The translations under genes and the position numbers were made by a program. Below, piece by piece: positions 4,783 through 5,002 of a stretch of 5,002 nt of DNA (positions are counted from its first letter, which is position 1; every line of letters starts with the position of its first letter). Origin of the DNA: Bacteroidota bacterium (lineage in GTDB: Bacteria; Bacteroidota; Bacteroidia; Bacteroidales; VadinHA17); contig JAUWMO010000269.1 of the NCBI GenBank assembly GCA_030613125.1, forward strand, positions 1 through 5,002. The letters run 5' to 3'. The notes under the pieces were generated by a model, which worked only from the letters and a program-made list of their open reading frames with translations, ran no database searches and was not told the DNA's origin.

Positions 4783-5002
4783 TTAAAGTGCATTGAAAAA
4801 TTTTGGCAGCCAAAGGCTCAATTCCGGTAAATAAGTAACAAGCAAAAGAATTATAATCATTGCAATAAACAAAGCTAATAGCGGCTTTACAACATTTTCT
4901 ATCTTAACCTTTGCCACACTGCAGCCAATGAACAATACTGAGCCTACCGGTGGTGTGCATAAACCCACACTTAAATTCAATACCATAATAATCCCAAAAT
5001 GA
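4783..5002 (-). CDS. dctM: TRAP transporter large permease (DctM), C-terminal fragment (partial, enters from right edge)
   Basis: The minus-strand frame is open from the right edge and reads HFGIIMVLNLSVGLCTPPVG, then SVLFIGCSVAKV, a long hydrophobic helix (LLALFIAMIIILLLVTYLPE) and a short end, LWLPKFFNAL. This is the C-terminus of the DctM/SiaM-type large permease of TRAP transporters. These inner-membrane transporters import organic acids and related solutes using the ion gradient together with a periplasmic binding protein. GLCTPPVG is a conserved element of the last substrate-domain loop. The internal Met at 4986-4984 is not the start, because conserved residues precede it. About 73 of the usual 420 or more residues are in the window. 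Substrate cannot be judged. The stop lies 73 bp from the stop of the convergent phosphoesterase gene. Confidence 0.93.
   Translation of the reverse strand, partial: HFGIIMVLNLSVGLCTPPVGSVLFIGCSVAKVKIENVVKPLLALFIAMIIILLLVTYLPELSLWLPKFFNAL

Overview
The window looks like an ordinary chromosomal stretch from an AT-rich member of the Bacteroidota, probably an environmental Bacteroidales/Marinilabiliales-type lineage. The evidence is the style of the ECF sigma factor, mostly AT-rich start regions without Shine-Dalgarno sequences, a promoter fitting the Bacteroidota TTTG / TAnnTTTG pattern ahead of the SPFH gene, and the set of proteins. The lineage is inferred from sequence style, not from a database search.

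Left end (1-1191): the first 34 codons of uvrA run leftward out of the window. Divergent from it is an ECF-type sigma-70 factor, whose best start is a GTG at 296 behind a strong AAAAAGGAGG. A small unassigned ORF (67 aa) follows. No anti-sigma factor is visible.

The gap at 1192-1636 is a small scrapyard of degenerate sequence. It holds a minus-strand remnant of a GxxExxY-family gene, truncated at its 5' end and frameshifted at its 3' end. Two side-by-side copies of a TTCACCGC...-type interspersed repeat abut the remnant's broken end, and a 65-bp imperfect inverted repeat follows. The gap ends with a plausible promoter for the next operon.

Centre (1637-3397): a compact co-directional trio encodes a two-helix membrane-anchored SPFH/Band 7 protein, a 69-aa Arc/MetJ-type ribbon-helix-helix protein and a GPP34 (GOLPH3-like) protein. 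The spacings are 12 and 27 bp. This is the most interesting part of the window: a membrane scaffold, a likely DNA-binding regulator and a relative of a eukaryotic membrane-trafficking adaptor sit in one apparent transcription unit. The GPP34 stop codon overlaps the stop codon of the convergent rsmE gene within a TTAA palindrome.

Right end (3394-5002): rsmE (16S rRNA m3U1498 methyltransferase, minus strand) is divergent from a YfcE/MJ0936-like metallophosphoesterase (plus strand). That gene converges on the 3' end of a TRAP transporter large permease (DctM) gene that enters from the right edge. No tRNA, rRNA, CRISPR array, complete insertion sequence or prophage gene is visible.
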